Shown: positions 59,900-64,000 of the stretch, in pieces
Position numbering within the stretch: position 1 is the stretch's first letter
Layout: each line of letters starts with the position of its first letter
Assembly (NCBI GenBank): GCA_030762935.1
Contig: CM060899.1
Location: forward strand, 9,897,001-9,961,000
Direction of reading: 5' to 3'
DNA from: Hymenopus coronatus
Taxonomy: Eukaryota; Arthropoda; Insecta; Mantodea; Hymenopodidae
DNA: 64,000 bases
Position numbers and translations under genes: made by a program
Notes under the pieces: generated by a model
Databases searched by the model: none
What the model was told of the DNA's origin: nothing
The model's input: only the letters and a program-made list of their open reading frames with translations

Positions 59900-60003
59900 A
59901 GAAGGGAGAGAATAAAACTGCATTGGTTTGTGTGGCAGGAGAAAGAGAGGTGAGAACAGAAATGTGCTGGTATGGATGTGACAAGAGAGAGGAATGAATA
60001 TGG
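59897..60003 (-). repeat. Minisatellite remnant flanking B4 on the right
   Basis: GTGAGAACAGAAATGTGCTG, GTATGGATGTGACAAGAGAG matches the reverse complement of the 23930-27090 units. About two units remain. With 47305-47344 it shows B4 landed in an old copy of this array. Confidence 0.65.
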
Positions 60004-61422
60004 CAGGCGCGGCTCGTCCTATGTGTTCATGGTTTCAATGAACTTCTTATAAAATTAAAATTGAAACTAATCTTCTTCCCTTATAGGTCAGTAATAATAT
60101 GAAAATAAATAATTACAATATAATTTTCTCATTCCCTTTGAAATGAGAAGAAGTCTTGTTAGGTAATTACGCGGCTCGATAATGGAGTGCCTAGTTTCCT
60201 GGTGTGTTCAAACGCCTCATAGAACCCAGGTAAGCGTGAGTTTGAGGGTGAGGGGAACGGAAATGGAAGGAGGAGGAAGCAAGTAAAGCCTTCAGCAATC
60301 GCTAAAATTTGTCTTAGCGACAACCCGAAATGCAAGCGTCGACTCACGAAGTTATAGAGTGTCTTTTCCCCCTCTCCCTCCTTTTGCGAGCTTGCGTTGT
60401 CTGTCAATGCATATTAATTCGAAGTTGCATTATTGGTTTTATGCTCAATTTTCAGGCAAATAAAATTATTTAAAAGGTGTGCTAAATTGAAAGTGTGTGT
60501 GAATGTGGGATGGTGAATACTGCATTGACTTTACGAAAATAGCTAGGGAAATGAGCATTGGAAGCTAAACTTTCACTAAAAGACATCTGTAAAATAAAAC
60601 AGGCAGACCAAACCTCATCTTTTTCTAATTCAAAAGCAAACTGTTAACGGCAAGGAATACTCACGCTCGTTTAAAACCGAAATATAAGAAAGAAATGCAG
60701 GCTTGCTGGGTGTAATATTACAAATAGATTGTGCTGTTTTAAGCGCTTAAATTTTGCTAAAGGAAAAGACTGTAGCTGGACAAAACTGGAATAGCGGATG
60801 TCGGATCACAATTACATGACAAGTCTTGTAATCAGCTCTCAAATATCTGCAACTGTAACAAAGTGTCTCCAGTCGAAACCTTTGAGTATATTACTAATTC
60901 ATACCCGTTTCTTCATTAATCCCAATTAGAAACAACCTAAAACAATTCATGCTAGAGGAGACTTCCGAAGTGTAAAGAGTGCAACTCATTTACTTGGCTT
61001 TATAATTGAAAATAATTTGAGTGGCTGCCTCGGCGAAGTTACCAAACTCCTTAAACTGATAATTCCTATTTCATTGTCATCAGCTGAAGCGGAAAGGTGT
61101 TTTTCATCGTCAAAAAGGGCATTTCTAAGGAGTACTATGGATGAAGATAGACTGAGTACACTTGCAATGCTGTCCATAGAAAAGGAGATGATCAGGCAGC
61201 TAGTTGATTTTAATGAGAAGGTGATGGACCGGTTTGCTATCCAGAAACAAAGAAAGATGGATTTTAAGTACAAACATGAACATCAGCACCACATCAGTAG
61301 GTTGTCCATATCATGTGGGATAATGGCTGTAAAGTAGGATATTTATATAATTTTAAATATTTTGTTGTTTGCAGTTCCATTTTCTTTTAACCCCCGTTGT
61401 CATAACCCACGAACCACCACTG
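60004..61422 (+). mobile_element. hAT relic with imperfect inverted ends
   Basis: Left end CAGGCGCGGCTCGTCCTATG and, inverted at 61422, CAGTGGTGGTTCGTGGGTTA are similar. The 8-bp flanks GAATATGG (59996-60003) and CATGATGG (61423-61430) match only in part, and the right one is also the tail of E. The interior holds only a transposase C-terminus. Boundaries are tentative. Confidence 0.55.
60985..61280 (+). pseudogene. hAT transposase C-terminal dimerisation region
   Basis: LLKLIIPISLSSAEAERCFS, SSKRAFLRSTMDEDRLSTLA and MLSIEKEMIRQL match the C-terminal dimerisation domain of hAT transposases of the ZMYM1-like group. The catalytic core and zinc fingers are not seen upstream. The frame stays open to 61335, but the final residues do not match the family. 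Confidence 0.78.
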
Positions 61423-62044
61423 CATGATGGTTAGGTTTAGGGGCCTTCAACTACAACGTCATCAGCGTGCTTACCGGAAAAATCATGGCAAAAGCCAGAG
61501 ATGAAGCTCAAGAATATTATAAATAACGAAAGTTAAATATAAAATCCAATGTATAAATTTAATCACGGCAAAAGCCACAGATAGGGCAGCTCAGAAAAAT
61601 ATTTCAAAAATGATGTAAGAACAAGGTTATAAAATAACTAAATCCGTAATTTTTTTTTTTTTTTTTTTTTTTAAATCCTAGATACCGCTCGATTATCATC
61701 CTCCAGGACTTGTGAAAGACTGACCGCAGTTGCAGAGATTCCCGAATATGTGCTAGATGAACACACTCTAGCAACACATAACGGAGAGAGAATTCTTCTC
61801 CACATATCGGACACACATTCCTTCTTAAGAAGGAAAGTATGTGTAAAATTGCAATGGCCAATTCGCAAACGAGCCAAAATCACTTCTTCCCGTCGAAATT
61901 GACGAGAGGAAGTTAACCAGTTTATTGGAAGGTCATTCACTACTCTAAGCTTGTTTCCCCGGAGAGCTGACCACTCTTCATGCCAGCACGAAAGAATCGC
62001 TCTGCGAACAACAAGCATAAAGTCTTCCGATGTTACACAAGTAA
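61423..62044 (-). mobile_element. I-like LINE fragment E (lineage B), interrupted by B5
   Basis: Minus-strand 3' part: VVRRAILSCWHEEWSALRGN, KLRVVNDLPINWLTSSRQFR and REEVILARLRIGHCNFTHTF (62018-61830), then the Cys/His tail in shifted frames, a poly-A stretch (61652-61673), a 3' UTR, and a degraded 3' signature (GCTGATGAC..AGTTGAAGG) ending in CCATCATG at 61423. B5 is inserted at 62045; the rest of E would lie beyond the right edge. Confidence 0.82.
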
Positions 62045-62500
62045 CCCCCCAGGGGCCTACTACGGTAGGTACGGGTTAGGCGCACCCGGGGTCCCGAGCC
62101 ACCTTGACTCCCTCTGTGGGCAACCACAGAGTGGTGAGGGAGTCAGTAGGTCAAAATGCCCACCCACGTGTAGGCCGTGCGTGGAGACCCGTGTCGGTGA
62201 AAAGGAATATCCTGGTTGCTTGAGGGTTGCGTACCTGAGCCTGGGCTTCTGTTTTTCAGTAACTGGGGAGGGTGCGCAGCCTAATACACCGCTTTGGTTT
62301 CTGATTTGCCTAAACGGGAGGCTAGGGACTAACCCACCCCTAGTCAATCGGCCAGGACTAGGTATTACACCGAACTCCAGGGTGAGTGGGACGGCGAGCC
62401 CGCTATATCCCCTGTGTAGCCCTGTCACCCCAGTGGGGTGACCCCTCGTTGGGCTCCGTGGTGGGTGGGGAGCACTGGGGAATGAATTTATACCATTTTT

Positions 62501-63881
62501 ATGGCATCAAAACTCGCTACTTGGTTATTCATAGGACAGAGGAAGGTAAGAAGTTCCTTACGGTGAGCCATTTTACTATCCAAAAGGGTCTCGATGCCAT
62601 TGCTGGTCCTGTTAAATCCTGCGTTCGAGCTCGCAATGGTACACTTCTTGTCGAAGCCAACTCCGCCTCGCAAGCTGCAAGGATACTTAAAGCCACCATG
62701 TTAGCCAGCTATCCAGTGACGGTCGAGGTGCACAAGTCGCTGAACTCCTCCCGCGGTGTAGTAACAACCCGCGCGTTGGACAATTTGTCCATTGAGGAGG
62801 TCCAAGAAAATCTTGCGACTCAGGGTGTCTCAGCTGTTTATCGGGTACAACGTAAGATCAACGGTGAATTCCTGCCTACTCGTACCCTGTTTCTTACTTT
62901 TGATCGGGTAGGGCGGGGTATGAAGCCATCGAAGTTAGGCCTTATATACCCAATCCACTGAGGTGCTTTAAATGCCAACGTTTTGGTCACACTAGTGAGT
63001 TGTGTACCGGCAAGTCCACCTGCGTCCACTGCGGTGACATCTCCCACGATGGGGCTTGTGCTTCAGCTCCATCGTGTGTGAACTGTAACGGGGAACACCC
63101 ATCTAGTTCCCGAGACTACCCCCGTTTTGCAGAGGAACGAGCGATCCAGGAGATACGGGTGAAAGAGAAGGTGTCCTTCTTGGAAGCCCGGAAGCTCCTG
63201 CGACTCCGCCAACCCTCTGCCCCGAGGTCCGGTAACTATAGCTCAGTTGCAGCTAAACCGGTACCGCGTCGGGAAATCGCAACACAGACCGGCGATATGA
63301 ACGGGGCTACAATTGCGGAAAAGGTTATTTTAGCCCAAGCGCTGCCAAAGCCTTCGGCACTTACACCCAAGTTGGTATCAACATCTGCCAAATCCGCCAG
63401 CTTACAGAATAGTCCTGCACACTTGTCACCGAAAGCCTCGACCTCGGGAACTAAAGCTGGTAAATTCACGACGTCTTCTGCCCCGGAAAAACAGTTTAAG
63501 ACCAAGTATGTACGACAAGACTTCTTGAAAGAGAATGTGCAATCTATTACCAAGTCATCTAAGGGTAAGAAAAGTACACGCAACTCCACACGTGTATCCT
63601 CCTCTGAAGGGTCATCTGGGGAGGAGGGCGTGAATCGGCGACGGCCGTCTTCGCCGATCAGCACATCCAATCGGTTCGAACTTCTCGGACCGAAATTTGC
63701 TCTTGAAAAAGGGACCTCCCTTGTGGAGGAGATGGACCAGGAGGATTCTGCCGCCACTGCCAGACGGACAGTGCGGAAACGGCAGGATCGTGCTCCTGAA
63801 AATAGTACTAGCCCAACGCCTAAGAAGAACAAATTGAACCGACCAGCTAATCCCAATCTGCAGAAGCGTCTTTCGATTTGA
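62501..63881 (+). pseudogene. Gag (ORF1) of B5 with two deletions
   Basis: ATG 62501 is followed at once by a 58-bp deletion relative to C (removing the segment after MAPK), which shifts the frame; the body then reads RYLVIHRTEEGKKFLTVSHF. A 19-bp deletion near 62907 shifts it again before the knuckles. From about 62930 the frame is open to 63881: CFKCQRFGHTSELC, CVHCGDISHDGAC, then CVNCNGEHPSSSRDY in which the last Cys is Tyr. The C-terminal run lacks the extra A of C, so this tail is the intact version. Confidence 0.92.
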
Positions 63882-63903
63882 AACTTATCCCATAATATAC
63901 CCA

Positions 63904-64000
63904 ATGGCTATCCTCCATTGGAACATACGCGGAATTCGACCACATCGACCAGAGCTTGACTTGTTGCTACGCCAGCATGAACCCTTGGCTGTATGCTTAC
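63904..64000 (+). CDS. ORF2 start of B5, truncated by the window edge
   Basis: MAILHWNIRGIRPHRPELD from 63904, 22 bp after Gag, identical to C over the 32 codons visible. It is the beginning of the APE endonuclease. Whether the rest is intact cannot be seen. Confidence 0.9.
   Translation, partial: MAILHWNIRGIRPHRPELDLLLRQHEPLAVCL

Larger units (their letters stand above)
62045..64000 (+). mobile_element. Non-LTR retrotransposon B5 (lineage B), cut by the right edge
   Basis: 5' end with six Cs, hairpin 62056-62069, 456-bp 5' UTR, Gag and the ORF2 start. By eye it is almost identical to C over the shared ~1.95 kb, apart from two Gag deletions. It is inserted in E in the opposite orientation. 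Confidence 0.92.

Noticed and set aside
61980..62441. A 153-residue open frame running through the 5' UTR of B5 (and parts of it in X and C)
   Set aside because: It starts in host sequence, has no conserved ATG inside the element, is frameshifted in C, and several other frames including the opposite strand are equally open. It reflects GC-richer composition.
63236..63904. A 222-residue minus-strand frame opposite Gag of B5, also partly opposite Gag of C
   Set aside because: It is the antisense shadow of the Gag frame; the Gag knuckles and homology are on the plus strand.
14951..64000. CRISPR arrays, bacterial operons, prophage or riboswitches
   Set aside because: No array of identical repeats with unique spacers, no ribosome-binding-site organisation, and splice sites, SINEs and LINEs identify this as animal DNA.

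Overview
This is animal nuclear DNA from a transposon-dense, mostly non-coding region. Evidence includes split genes with splice sites, C2H2 zinc fingers, tRNA-derived SINEs, microsatellites, and LINE, gypsy, hAT and mariner elements. The transposon mix and an N-terminal exon with EIKEE-type motifs fit an arthropod, possibly a chelicerate, but the species cannot be fixed from sequence alone. Almost every long reading frame belongs to a mobile element, and nearly all are broken by stops, frameshifts or deletions. The only host-like gene is a minus-strand C2H2 zinc finger locus: an N-terminal exon at about 22342-22844 and a disrupted finger exon at 8269-9640, apparently separated by a 12.7-kb intron.

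The dominant content is one group of non-LTR retrotransposons with Gag (three CCHC knuckles) and ORF2 (APE endonuclease, reverse transcriptase, RNase H), i.e. the RNase H-bearing I-like group. Two lineages are present. Lineage A: A1 (1-3833, minus, cut by the left edge) and A2 (14951-20746, plus, with a 9-bp target-site duplication). Lineage B: D (42256-45527, minus, internally deleted), B4 (47345-59862, plus, split), C (48825-54727, plus), E (61423-62044, minus), B5 (62045-64000, plus, cut by the right edge). F (27590-32162, plus, split) is a 3' fragment. Lineages differ in Gag and 5' UTR but share about the first 55 nt, with a stable UNCG-type hairpin, and a 3'-terminal hairpin with compensatory base changes. 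The interval 47.3-59.9 kb is a stack: a CT-rich minisatellite holds B4, whose gag holds a short element X, which holds C.

Other layers, left to right: SINE-1 (3868-4115); a gypsy Gag-protease-RT relic (4230-6151); an AT-rich tandem repeat (6600-7190); the zinc finger exon; a tRNA-like SINE (11955-12060); a gypsy integrase relic whose C-terminal coding segment has expanded into about eight tandem ~126-bp units (13080-14740); A2; the second zinc finger exon; a ~48-bp minisatellite (23930-27090) interrupted by a LINE 3' fragment; F with SINE-2 and a complete hAT element (28855-31313, 8-bp duplication) inside it; a full SINE-2 (32268-32527); a jockey-like LINE 3' end (35020-35690); a mariner (40034-41330); D with a SINE-1 inside; the B4/X/C stack; a hAT relic (60004-61422); and E interrupted by B5.

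Functionally the window is a record of element interactions. Both SINE families end in sequence resembling the 3' end of the I-like LINEs, which suggests LINE machinery mobilises them. Elements preferentially sit in other elements, allowing relative dating by nesting.
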